From positions 310,001 to 374,000 of the forward strand of contig NZ_CP126958.1 of NCBI RefSeq assembly GCF_002871915.2: a stretch of DNA of 64,000 nucleotides, written 5' to 3'. Both the position numbers and the translations under genes were made by a program. Below are positions 25,620 to 33,635 of the stretch, in pieces. The notes below the pieces were generated by a model. The model made no database searches. It saw only the letters and a list, made by a program, of their open reading frames with translations, and had not been told where the DNA came from. The stretch is from Aerococcus loyolae. Lineage in GTDB: Bacteria > Bacillota > Bacilli > Lactobacillales > Aerococcaceae. Every line of letters starts with the position of its first letter. Position 1 is the stretch's first letter.

Positions 25620-27128
25620 ATGGCTAAACATATAATGATCCAAGGGACCGCTTCTGATGTCGGTAAGAGCCTTATGGCAGCAGCCATTGGCCGGATCTAT
25701 ACTAATGAAGGACTGCGGGTCTTTCCCTTTAAATCGCAAAATATGGCCCTAAATTCTTATATTACTAAAAGCGGGGCAGAAATGGCCCGGGCCCAGGTGG
25801 TGCAAGCCAATGCCTGCCGCCGGGAACCTGACGTCTTGATGAATCCGATTTTGATGAAGCCTAGCCAAGATGCCCAATCACAGATTATTATTAAAGGGCA
25901 GGTTTACGGGGACCTCAATGCACGTGACTATCACGAATTAAAGCCCCAATTAAAACCCATGCTAAAAGAGGTTATGACCCAATTAGATTCGGAAAATGAC
26001 TTGATCGTTTTAGAAGGGGCTGGGAGTCCCGCTGAGATCAACCTCAATGACCATGATATTGTGAATATGGGCATGGCAGAAATTGCTGATAGCCCAGTTA
26101 TTTTAGTGGCTGATATTGACCGGGGCGGAGTCTTTGCATCGATTTACGGAACCATCGCTTTATTAAAAGACCAGGGCAAGCGGATTAAAGGCATTATTAT
26201 TAATAAATTCCGGGGCGACGTCTCCTTGCTCGATCCGGGCATTGAGCAAATTGAAGACTTGACTGGGGTAAAGGTGATTGGGGTAGTTCCCTACTTACCC
26301 CATGTGATTGAAAGTGAAGATTCCTGTGACTTACATATGGAACAGACCAACTACGACGCCTCTAAGGCCCTTGATGTCTGTGTGATTACCCTGGAATGGA
26401 TTGCTAACTTCACTGATTTGAATAGCTTATCGCTTTTTGAAGATGTCTCTTTGCGTTATGCTAAGCAGGCTAAGCAAGTCGGCCAACCGGACCTGATCAT
26501 TATTCCAGGAACTGCCAATCCTCCAAGAGCCCTAAAAGACTTAGAAGACCGGGGTTTGGCAAGAGCTATTCAAGCAGCAGTATCTAAGGGCAGTCACCTG
26601 ATTGCCTTAGGGGCAGGCCAAACCCTCTTGGGTCAAACTTTAAACGATGAAGCCGGTAATAGCTATCCCGGCCTGGATATTTTCCCTTACCGGTCGATCT
26701 TAACCGGGGCGCATAATGTCTACCAAAGCCAATGTCAAACGACTTATCCGCCACATGAAGCTGGCGAGGAAGAGGGTTACCCCTTAGCTGCTTATGAAGT
26801 CCGGACTTATACTATCCAAAGTCAGGACTACTTAAGCCCCTTTGCCCGGGTAGTTAAACGCAACGGGACAAGCTTTTCGGGGAATGAAGGTTATTGCTTA
26901 GAAGGGGGCCGTTTAATTGCAAGTAACTTACATGGCTTATTTGATAATACTGCTTGGACCTATGCTTATTTACAGGCCCTAGCTGAGAAAAAAGACGTTA
27001 AACTCCAAGGCCAGCTGCCCCAAAATTATGCAGCAGTGATGGAAGAACAATTTCAGGAACTCGCCCAACATGTTCTTAACCATATTGATAAGGAAGCCTT
27101 AGACCGAATTATTGAAGGAGAAGAATAA
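25620..27128 (+). CDS. cbiP: Cobyric acid synthase
   Basis: CbiP amidates the b, d, e and g side chains of adenosylcobyrinic acid a,c-diamide. The 502-residue protein has an N-terminal ATPase domain (IMIQGTASDVGKSLMAAAIGRI, SQNMALNSYIT, LEGAGSPAEINL, DIDRGGVFASIYG) and a C-terminal amidotransferase domain. In most CobQ/CbiP proteins the glutaminase cysteine lies in a G-I-C-G-G-Y/F loop; here the matching stretch reads LIALGAGQTLLGQTL near residue 340 and has no cysteine. The C-terminal histidine region reads SNLHGLFDN. AAGGAGG at 25605-25611 supports the start. Confidence 0.92.
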   Translation: MAKHIMIQGTASDVGKSLMAAAIGRIYTNEGLRVFPFKSQNMALNSYITKSGAEMARAQVVQANACRREPDVLMNPILMKPSQDAQSQIIIKGQVYGDLNARDYHELKPQLKPMLKEVMTQLDSENDLIVLEGAGSPAEINLNDHDIVNMGMAEIADSPVILVADIDRGGVFASIYGTIALLKDQGKRIKGIIINKFRGDVSLLDPGIEQIEDLTGVKVIGVVPYLPHVIESEDSCDLHMEQTNYDASKALDVCVITLEWIANFTDLNSLSLFEDVSLRYAKQAKQVGQPDLIIIPGTANPPRALKDLEDRGLARAIQAAVSKGSHLIALGAGQTLLGQTLNDEAGNSYPGLDIFPYRSILTGAHNVYQSQCQTTYPPHEAGEEEGYPLAAYEVRTYTIQSQDYLSPFARVVKRNGTSFSGNEGYCLEGGRLIASNLHGLFDNTAWTYAYLQALAEKKDVKLQGQLPQNYAAVMEEQFQELAQHVLNHIDKEALDRIIEGEE

Positions 27129-27129
27129 G

Positions 27130-27717
27130 ATGGCAATTTATACTCGAACTGGTGACCAGGGCATGACCCGACTGTACGGAGGCCACAGTGTTTCAAAAGC
27201 TTCCGAGCGGGTAGGGACTTATGGAGCGATTGACCAGTTAAATGCCAGTGTGGGCTACCTGGCCGCCTTGGTCAATCCCAAATATGACCAGGTCCACAGC
27301 CAACTCCTGGAAATCCAGCAAGATTTATTTGATTGCGGGAGTGATTATGCTACCCTAGACCAAGAACGTCCCTATAAGGTAAAAAATGGTCTAGCAGACA
27401 AGTTAGAAGCTTGGATTGATGACTATACTGAAGCAACCCCCAGAATTAAAAAGTTTGTCCTCCCCCGGGGCACTCAGGCTGCTAGCTTTTGTCATATGCT
27501 AAGAACGCAAACCCGGACCCTAGAACGCCAGCTGGTGCAATTTAGCCAAGTAAGCCAGGATTATAATCCCCAAGTTTTGCCCTATATTAACCGTTTATCG
27601 GACTATTTCTTTAGCTTGGCCCGAGCTTTAAACCATTATGAGAATTACAGGGAGGTTGCCTATAAAAATAGTCGGAATATTTTCTCCCAAGCTAGTCCAG
27701 AAAGAAAAGAGTCATAA
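27130..27717 (+). CDS. pduO: ATP:cob(I)alamin adenosyltransferase, PduO type
   Basis: The enzyme adds the 5'-deoxyadenosyl group to reduced cobalt. The 195-residue protein has the PduO-family start YTRTGDQGMTRLYGG, KASERVGTYGAIDQLNASVGY near residues 24-45, and a C-terminal FVLPRGTQAASFCHMLRTQTRTLERQ with the conserved arginines, then NRLSDYFFSLARALN. An in-frame TTG at 27112 is rejected because AAGGAG (27115-27120) lies after it. It replaces the CobA/BtuR-type enzyme and needs a cob(II) reductant, for which the flavodoxin of this operon is a candidate. Confidence 0.95.
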   Translation: MAIYTRTGDQGMTRLYGGHSVSKASERVGTYGAIDQLNASVGYLAALVNPKYDQVHSQLLEIQQDLFDCGSDYATLDQERPYKVKNGLADKLEAWIDDYTEATPRIKKFVLPRGTQAASFCHMLRTQTRTLERQLVQFSQVSQDYNPQVLPYINRLSDYFFSLARALNHYENYREVAYKNSRNIFSQASPERKES

Positions 27718-27729
27718 AGGAGCTTAACC

Positions 27730-28188
27730 ATGTATCCAGTCATGTTAGATATCAGTCACTGGTCAGTTCTCATCATTGGTGGTGGGAGGATCGCTGAGCG
27801 AAAATTACAGGGACTTATAAAGGAAGCGGGGCGGATTACGGTCTTGGCTCCTCGAGTGACTGAGCGGATTGCTGACTGGGCCAGGGAAAGGCAAGTGATC
27901 TGGCTAAAGCACTCCTACCAGGGCTCTCTGGACTTACATGGTTACCAGATGGTTTTTGCTTGTACGGATAAAAAAGAGGTCAACCAGGCGATTGCGGAAG
28001 ATCTTGGGTCAGGGCAATTGATCAACCAGACTGGAGACAAGCGAGCGTCAAACTTCTTTAATATGAAAACCATTAATTATGAGGGCTACTTGATTGCTAT
28101 TTCCAGTCAAGGGCAGTCACCCGCTGGAGCTAAGGCTCTGGGAGAAAGTATCGCATCTTATCTAAAAGACAAGGAGAATTGGATTTGA
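27730..28188 (+). CDS. Precorrin-2 dehydrogenase (CysG N-domain / SirC / Met8 type)
   Basis: This enzyme oxidises precorrin-2 to sirohydrochlorin with NAD+, providing the CbiK substrate. The 152-residue protein has the NAD motif VLIIGGGRIAERK near residues 13-25. The catalytic aspartate region reads LINQTGDKRASNFFN near residue 97. A short ISSQGQSPAGAK-like dimerisation segment follows. It is shorter than the roughly 200-residue SirC/Met8 proteins, ending soon after this segment, so a separate chelatase role is unlikely and CbiK must do the metal insertion. AAGGAG supports ATG 27730. Confidence 0.92.
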   Translation: MYPVMLDISHWSVLIIGGGRIAERKLQGLIKEAGRITVLAPRVTERIADWARERQVIWLKHSYQGSLDLHGYQMVFACTDKKEVNQAIAEDLGSGQLINQTGDKRASNFFNMKTINYEGYLIAISSQGQSPAGAKALGESIASYLKDKENWI

Positions 28189-29183
28189 CCACTTATCGTA
28201 TTGGAACGCGAAGCAGCCGACTAGCCATGCAACAAAGTTTAGAGGTTGTCAGGGCTTTGGAGGCAGTTTACCCGCAGGATGAATTTCAATTAGTCAAATT
28301 ATCCACCAAGGGGGACAAGGATAAGTCCTCCCCTCTCTCTAAAATTGGGGGTAAGGGGGTCTTTGTTCGATGGATTGAGCAGGCCCTAGTCCAAGGTCAG
28401 GTCGATTTTATTGTCCATAGTCTAAAAGATGTTCCTAGCCAATTAGCCCAAGGGACAGTTTTGGCCGCTATTCCTAAACGCCAAGACCCTGGAGATGTGA
28501 TTCTGACTGCTAAAGGAATGGACTGGCGCGACTTGCCTGATGGCGCTAGGGTAGGGACTGGGAGTTTACGTCGCTTAGCCCAACTGCACGCTTTAAGACC
28601 GGATTTGGAGATTGTCCATGTCCGCGGGAATATTGATAGTCGTTTGGATAAACTCGCTCGTGGCGACTTCCAGGCCCTGGTCCTCGCCACGGCAGGCCTT
28701 AAACGCTTGCAGCTCCTTGATTATCCCTTTGACTCCATGCGCTTTAACCAAAAAGAAGCCAATCGTGACGCTCATATTCTCAACAATTATGAGCTCCAGG
28801 CCCATGCTTTTAGCCTGGAAGAAATGATTCCTGCAGTTGGCCAAGGCGCCTTGGCAGTCCAATGCCTGAGTGATGATCAGAAAACTAGACAAGTCCTCCA
28901 AGCCATTGATGACCCTGAGACCCACCAGGCAGTGGCTTGTGAGCGGGTAGTCCTTAAGGCCCTAGGAGCCGATTGTAACTATCCGGTAGGTGCCTATGGC
29001 CAAATGAAGGACCAAGTGATTCAATTAACCGCTATGATTGGTCGTCAGGACGGCTTAGCCTTGGTTAGAAGCCAATTAGAAGCCCCCCTAGACCAAGCCT
29101 TAGCCCTAGGTCAAGCGGTTTACCAAGATCTCCTGGACCAAGGAGCAGGAAAATGGTTAGATCAAGGTGACCCTAATGACTAG
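28185..29183 (+). CDS. hemC: Porphobilinogen deaminase (hydroxymethylbilane synthase)
   Basis: HemC joins four porphobilinogens into hydroxymethylbilane. The 332-residue protein begins YRIGTRSSRLAMQQ and has STKGDKDKSSPLSKIGGKGVFV, FIVHSLKDVPS with the catalytic aspartate, GTGSLRRLAQL, VRGNIDSRL and AVGQGALAVQC. The cofactor-binding cysteine lies in LGADCNYPVGAYG near residue 260. Two TTG codons are possible; TTG 28185, overlapping the upstream TGA, is 8 bases after AAGGAG and gives the standard N-terminus. Located in the B12 operon, it supplies the corrin precursor. Confidence 0.95.
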   Translation: MTTYRIGTRSSRLAMQQSLEVVRALEAVYPQDEFQLVKLSTKGDKDKSSPLSKIGGKGVFVRWIEQALVQGQVDFIVHSLKDVPSQLAQGTVLAAIPKRQDPGDVILTAKGMDWRDLPDGARVGTGSLRRLAQLHALRPDLEIVHVRGNIDSRLDKLARGDFQALVLATAGLKRLQLLDYPFDSMRFNQKEANRDAHILNNYELQAHAFSLEEMIPAVGQGALAVQCLSDDQKTRQVLQAIDDPETHQAVACERVVLKALGADCNYPVGAYGQMKDQVIQLTAMIGRQDGLALVRSQLEAPLDQALALGQAVYQDLLDQGAGKWLDQGDPND

Positions 29184-29943
29184 ACTTCTCTGGACGGCAT
29201 CACGCCCCTTGACTAAAAAGCAGTCAGCTCGCTTAGAGCAAGCAGGCTACCAGCTGGGCTGGCTGCCGGTCATCCAACTAGAGCCTCTTGACCAGGTGAG
29301 TGACTTAAGTCTTAGAACGGGCGATGCTTTTTTCTTTGTCAGCCGCATGGCCGGCCAAGCTGCCTTTAAGCATTTACTATCTAGTGATACTTTAAGTCAG
29401 CTTTACTTTTTTTCCAGTAGCCAGCAAACCGGACGATTTCTTAGCCAGGCCTACTCCATTGATTGTCAAGCCCTGACCCAAGGGGGGACTAGTCAGGAAG
29501 CCTTTAGGCATTTCCAAAAAATCAAGGACCACTACCAGCCTAGGATTGACCGGCTTATCGTCCCCATTAGTCCCCAAAGCCAGGGCAAGTACCAGGCTCT
29601 AGGGGAAACTTACCTGCCTGATATAAGTATTCAGGAGTGGATCGTTTATCGAAAGCAAGTTAACCGGGACATTCGTCCATCACTTCAAGCCGCCATCAGC
29701 CAGGCTAGCCAAGCAGCGCCCCTAGCCATAACGATCGCGAGCGCCAGTGCCTGGCAGGCCTTGGTGGACTTAGTGTCCTTGCCGGTCTTAGAGCAGAAGC
29801 GGTCCGCCCTTCAATTGTGGACAATTGGCCCCTTAGCCAGTCAAGCCATTCTCAAAAGTAGCTCCCAAGTTAAACCCTGCTACGAAGCTGACCAGTCGAA
29901 TTTTGCTGGTTTGGTAGACAGTCTGATTAAATATAAGATATAA
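29176..29943 (+). CDS. hemD: Uroporphyrinogen-III synthase
   Basis: HemD closes and inverts ring D to form uroporphyrinogen III. The 255-residue protein is divergent, as HemD usually is. Family-like points are LLWTASRPLTKKQSARLEQAGYQ at the start, DAFFFVSRMAGQAAFKHL near residue 55, a central VPISPQSQGKYQALGE-type hinge, and ITIASASAWQALVDL near residue 190. ATG 29176 with AAGG at 29164-29167 is preferred over GTG 29167. It overlaps hemC by 8 bp and is the last gene before a strong terminator. Confidence 0.85.
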   Translation: MTRLLWTASRPLTKKQSARLEQAGYQLGWLPVIQLEPLDQVSDLSLRTGDAFFFVSRMAGQAAFKHLLSSDTLSQLYFFSSSQQTGRFLSQAYSIDCQALTQGGTSQEAFRHFQKIKDHYQPRIDRLIVPISPQSQGKYQALGETYLPDISIQEWIVYRKQVNRDIRPSLQAAISQASQAAPLAITIASASAWQALVDLVSLPVLEQKRSALQLWTIGPLASQAILKSSSQVKPCYEADQSNFAGLVDSLIKYKI

Positions 29944-29991
29944 AAAACAGCCTAGCTTAAGGAAATTTTCCTCTTAAGCTAGGCTGTTTTT
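29943..29991 (+). terminator. Terminator of the riboswitch-controlled cbi operon
   Basis: A perfect 19-bp stem, 29943-29961 with 29973-29991, has an 11-nt loop and ends in five T. The left arm also starts with A5, so it can act in both directions for hemD and the convergent esterase gene. It marks the end of a roughly 15-kb transcription unit. Confidence 0.95.
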
Positions 29992-30012
29992 CAATATGTT
30001 AAGTAGCTAGTT

Positions 30013-30789
30013 TTAAATAGTAGGTAACCAGTCAAGTACCTTTTTAATTTCTGGGTCCCAGTAGTCCCAACCGTGTTCGCCAGGCTTTTCATGGTAGGAG
30101 AGCTCTAAGGCATCGCCAAAGCGGTCTTTGAAGTGGCGGTTTTGCTCGATTAAGTCATCTTCAGTCCCACAGGTCAAATACACTTTAGGTAGGTCGATCT
30201 TATTGTCAATGGCTTGTTGGACTAAGTAATAAATGTCATTGTCAGTTTTGGCGGGAGATTCCTCGTCAAAGAGCATTTGATGTTCGAAAGGAGACTCAGG
30301 ATCAGGGCCTTGGGCAAAGACATTGACCAGGTCGGTGACTCCCGATAGGCTAGCCACATACCCATATTTTTCCGGATAGGTGAAGGCTGCCTTTAAAGCC
30401 CCAAAGCCGCCCATGGAAGCACCAGCGATATAGGTATCTTCTCGCTTAGTTGACACCGGGAGCATGGTTTGGATGATTTCGGGCAGTTCGACACTAATGA
30501 AATTGCTATAGGGGTAACCAATGGCATTGTTAATGTACCAGCCGCGGTGGGTAGTAGGTAGGACAATGACCAAGTCCAGGTCACGGGCATAGCGTTCTAG
30601 GGAAGTGAAGCGGAGCCAACCATCCTCATTACTGGATAGGCCGTGTAAGAGATAGAGCACCCGGTAAGGGGGTTTTAAACTTTGGCGTTTCTCTTCTGGA
30701 GTCCGGGCACAGTTTTGGGGAAAAATGATATTGACATGGACATCCATGCGCAAACTATCTGAGTAAAGCGTGGTCTGTAAAAGAGTCAT
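30013..30789 (-). CDS. Serine esterase, EstA/tributyrin-esterase family
   Basis: This 258-residue cytosolic alpha/beta hydrolase matches the lactic acid bacterial tributyrin esterase family in length and motifs: YLLHGLSSNEDGW near residue 47, the nucleophile in IAGASMGGFGALKA near residue 124, the aspartate region TCGTEDDLIEQN and the histidine in KPGEHGWDYWDPEI. Relatives cleave short-chain acyl esters and S-formylglutathione. ATG 30789 is chosen because AGGAGG lies 7 bases upstream; a longer in-frame start at 30822 lacks a site. It stands alone, convergent with the cbi operon. Confidence 0.9.
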   Translation of the reverse strand: MTLLQTTLYSDSLRMDVHVNIIFPQNCARTPEEKRQSLKPPYRVLYLLHGLSSNEDGWLRFTSLERYARDLDLVIVLPTTHRGWYINNAIGYPYSNFISVELPEIIQTMLPVSTKREDTYIAGASMGGFGALKAAFTYPEKYGYVASLSGVTDLVNVFAQGPDPESPFEHQMLFDEESPAKTDNDIYYLVQQAIDNKIDLPKVYLTCGTEDDLIEQNRHFKDRFGDALELSYHEKPGEHGWDYWDPEIKKVLDWLPTI

Positions 30790-30933
30790 GGGAATACCTC
30801 CTGAATATTTTATTATTATCATTATAACTAAAAGACCAAGTAAAGGCGATTGATCCGGTAGGGGGCTTTAAGTAAAATCTTTTTGATTGATTTCTCTAAA
30901 TTAACCGCTAAACCTAGCTAAAATAAGTAAACT

Positions 30934-30942
30934 TGGTATAAT
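30934..30942 (+). promoter_or_regulatory. Extended -10 promoter of pepA
   Basis: TGG-TATAAT at 30934-30942 is an extended -10, located about 40 bp before the aminopeptidase start. No good -35 is seen at 17 bp. Confidence 0.55.
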
Positions 30943-30983
30943 GAAAGCATTGACAGAAGTAATGAAGAATTGGAGGATGAGTG

Positions 30984-32402
30984 ATGAAATTTGTCAGCAA
31001 TGAAAATTTTACCAATCATGTTTACTTAGTGGAGGCTGGTCAAGACTTAAGCATGGTCGACCAGGCCACCCAAGACTATTTAAAAGGCCAACTGGACTTT
31101 AAGGGCCAAGCCAAGCAAGTCTACCGTTCTCTAGGTCCTAATAGCCAAAACTTAGTTTTAGTCGGCCTCGGTGAAAAGCCTCAACGCGATAGCTATGTGC
31201 TTGCGGCTTTCTTGGCAGCTAAAGAATTAAAGGCGGCTAAGGTTGAAGCAGCCAATGTTTCCTTTGCGGCTACGGGCCGTGCCGCCCTGGAAGGGGTTAT
31301 TGAAGGTTTCCTACAAAGCGACTATCGTTTTGACCGTTACCTCAGTGATAAAGCTACAAATTCCCTAGCCAAGATTAACCTGCCTAAAAAAGTCGCTGAC
31401 CTTGACCAAGTGGTTGAGGAAGTGACTCATTTAGTGGAAGGAGTTAATGCGACGCGCGATTTAGTCAATACTCCTTCTAATCATCTCAGCCCCGCTCAAC
31501 TAGCCGACCAAGCCAAGGACTTGTTAACTGGGCTTGGGGTAGAAGTGGAAATCTTCGATAAACAGCAAATCGAAGACTTGGGCATGGAAGCCCTCCTAGC
31601 AGTTAATGCTGGTTCGGTCAATGAACCTCGCTTCTTAGTGATGAATTATCTCCCTCAAGGCCCCGAAGAAAAGGCCATCGCCTTAGTTGGCAAGGGGATT
31701 ACCTATGACTCCGGTGGCTACGCCTTAAAACCAGCCAACTCCATGATCGACATGAAGGACGACATGGCTGGGGCAGCAGCCGTGATTGGCAGTATTTACG
31801 CCTTAGCTAAAAACAAGGTCAATAAAAACGTTGTAGGTGTGGCTGCCATCACCGAAAACTTGGTCTCTGCCAGCTCCTATAAAAATGGGGATATTATTGG
31901 TTCCATGAAGGGAACGACGATTGAGGTCTTGAATACTGACGCTGAGGGTCGGGTGACCTTGGCAGATTCGATTTACTATGCGGCTGCTAAAGTGAATAGT
32001 GAGTGCGTGATTGACCTAGCGACCTTAACGGGGGCTTGCTTAGTTGCTCTTGGTGAACGGACAGCTGGGGCCATGACCAATGATCCTGAGCTCTTCCAAG
32101 CAGTAGACCAAGCTGCTGAAAATGTTGGGGAGCCCATTTGGCAACTACCAGCACCAGAAGAATTACGGGAAGCCGTTAAGGGCACCAATGCCGACTTAAG
32201 AAACTCTACCGGACGCAATGGGGGAACCATCACTGCAGGGGTCTTCTTAGAACACTTTGTGGAAGGTAAGCCATGGGTTCACTTGGATATTGCTGGCCCT
32301 GCCTTCGGAGAAAAAGCCTACCGCTACCTCCCTCAAGGAGCAACCGGTGTGCCAGTCAAAACCTTATACCAATTTGTGAAAGGACAAGCTGAATCCAAGT
32401 AG
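30984..32402 (+). CDS. pepA: Leucyl (cytosol) aminopeptidase, M17 family
   Basis: This di-zinc exopeptidase removes N-terminal residues from peptides in the cytoplasm. The 472-residue protein has the N-terminal macro-like domain and the C-terminal catalytic domain. Metal ligands and catalytic residues lie in LVGKGITYDSGG near residue 235, SMIDMKDDMAGAAAV near residue 255 and the signature NTDAEGRVTLAD near residue 317. GTG 30981 is also possible, but ATG 30984 is better spaced from GGAGG (30972-30976). It is a single-gene unit with its own promoter and terminator. Confidence 0.95.
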   Translation: MKFVSNENFTNHVYLVEAGQDLSMVDQATQDYLKGQLDFKGQAKQVYRSLGPNSQNLVLVGLGEKPQRDSYVLAAFLAAKELKAAKVEAANVSFAATGRAALEGVIEGFLQSDYRFDRYLSDKATNSLAKINLPKKVADLDQVVEEVTHLVEGVNATRDLVNTPSNHLSPAQLADQAKDLLTGLGVEVEIFDKQQIEDLGMEALLAVNAGSVNEPRFLVMNYLPQGPEEKAIALVGKGITYDSGGYALKPANSMIDMKDDMAGAAAVIGSIYALAKNKVNKNVVGVAAITENLVSASSYKNGDIIGSMKGTTIEVLNTDAEGRVTLADSIYYAAAKVNSECVIDLATLTGACLVALGERTAGAMTNDPELFQAVDQAAENVGEPIWQLPAPEELREAVKGTNADLRNSTGRNGGTITAGVFLEHFVEGKPWVHLDIAGPAFGEKAYRYLPQGATGVPVKTLYQFVKGQAESK

Positions 32403-32447
32403 CTGTCTCTATTTTTGCTAGTAAGGAAACTGGCTTAATTTAAAGGT

Positions 32448-32495
32448 AATCGGCCACCTATAGTCTTCCATGGCTAAAGGGGCCGATTTTATTTT
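32448..32495 (+). terminator. Terminator of pepA
   Basis: AATCGGCC (32448-32455) pairs with GGCCGATT (32481-32488), followed by TTATTTTTG. The loop is 25 nt, so it is moderately strong. Confidence 0.7.
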
Positions 32496-32585
32496 TGCCT
32501 CTTTAGGCTAAAACTTTAAAAATGGAGATAAAGCGGGTAAAATTGAAGTGACGTCAGTTTAAGGATTCAAGAAGGAGGATCTACT

Positions 32586-33539
32586 ATGGTAAAAATGATA
32601 CTGGATTTAGATACAGGGGTTGACGATGCTCTAGCCATTGCCTATGCGTGTGCCTCAGCAGAAGTCGACTTAATCGGTATTACGGGGACCTATGGCAATG
32701 TCTTGATGGAAACAGGTCTGAAAAACGCCAGTCAATTATTGGATTTATTTGGTCAAGGCCAAGTCCCAGTTTATCCAGGCTTGGACCATGCCTCGGATAA
32801 GGAAGACTTTGAAGTGCAAGAAGTCTCAGCCTTAATCCATGGTAAAAATGGCCTGGGTGAGGTTGACTTGGGTGACCGGCCCGTTAAGCAAGCCTCTGGC
32901 AATGCGGTTGACTTTATCCTCGAATCGGCTAGGAAGTATGGAAAAGATTTGAAAATTGTCGCTACTGGTCCCATGACTAACTTAGCCGCAGCCATTGATA
33001 AGGACCTCGACAGCTTATCCCAAGTCGGTGAAATTGTTATTATGGGGGGAGCTTTGACGGTTTGTGGTAATGTGTCGCCTTTTGCAGAGGCCAATATTAG
33101 CCAAGACCCTGCAGCCGCTGACAAGTTATTTAGATCCGGCTTACCAGTCACCATGGTGGGCTTAGATGTGACCTTACGCACTCTCTTGACCTACAAGCAA
33201 ACCCAAATTTGGCGGGACTTAGGCACTGAGGCTGGGGAGAAGATGGCTGATATTGTAGACTATTACATTAAATCCTACGAAGTCACCTCGCCCCACTTAA
33301 AGGGCTGTGCCCTCCATGACCCATTAGCCGTGGCGGTGGCTGTTCAAGGGGACTTAGTTGACTGCCTGCCCTTAGCCATGAAGGTTGAAACTGAAGGAGA
33401 AAGTCGGGGACGGACTATTGGTGATAATGACCGTTTAAATGATCCCGATCCTAGTGTCCGAGTAGCCGTGATGGTTGATGTGGACCGATTCTTAAATGAA
33501 TTTATGACCCGTTTGACCCAGCTCTTTGAAGACCATTAA
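32586..33539 (+). CDS. Nucleoside hydrolase (IunH/RihA-like)
   Basis: The enzyme hydrolyses the N-glycosidic bond of ribonucleosides in salvage. The 317-residue protein has the calcium-binding N-terminal motif DLDTGVDDALA at residues 6-16, the TGPMTNLAAAI segment near residue 122, GGALTVCGNVSPFAEANISQDPAAA near residues 155-180, and the histidine in ALHDPLAVA near residue 240. GAAGGAGG precedes ATG 32586. Base specificity cannot be read from the sequence. Confidence 0.93.
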   Translation: MVKMILDLDTGVDDALAIAYACASAEVDLIGITGTYGNVLMETGLKNASQLLDLFGQGQVPVYPGLDHASDKEDFEVQEVSALIHGKNGLGEVDLGDRPVKQASGNAVDFILESARKYGKDLKIVATGPMTNLAAAIDKDLDSLSQVGEIVIMGGALTVCGNVSPFAEANISQDPAAADKLFRSGLPVTMVGLDVTLRTLLTYKQTQIWRDLGTEAGEKMADIVDYYIKSYEVTSPHLKGCALHDPLAVAVAVQGDLVDCLPLAMKVETEGESRGRTIGDNDRLNDPDPSVRVAVMVDVDRFLNEFMTRLTQLFEDH

Positions 33540-33552
33540 AAACAAATAAAGT

Positions 33553-33607
33553 AAAAGTGCTAGTATCGCTCTTAAGTTTTTTTAGAGGAGGATACTAGCA
33601 CTTTTTT
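33553..33607 (+). terminator. Terminator of the nucleoside hydrolase gene
   Basis: A perfect 15-bp stem, AAAAGTGCTAGTATC (33553-33567) with GATACTAGCACTTTT (33591-33605), continues into T. A-rich on the other side, it can also serve the convergent hydrolase gene. Confidence 0.9.
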
Positions 33608-33635
33608 ATTGCCTATTTATCTGAGTGAGTTCGCT

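Noticed and set aside
28593..28925. 110-codon minus-strand frame inside hemC
   Set aside because: Overlaps conserved HemC coding sequence in antisense and resembles no protein family.
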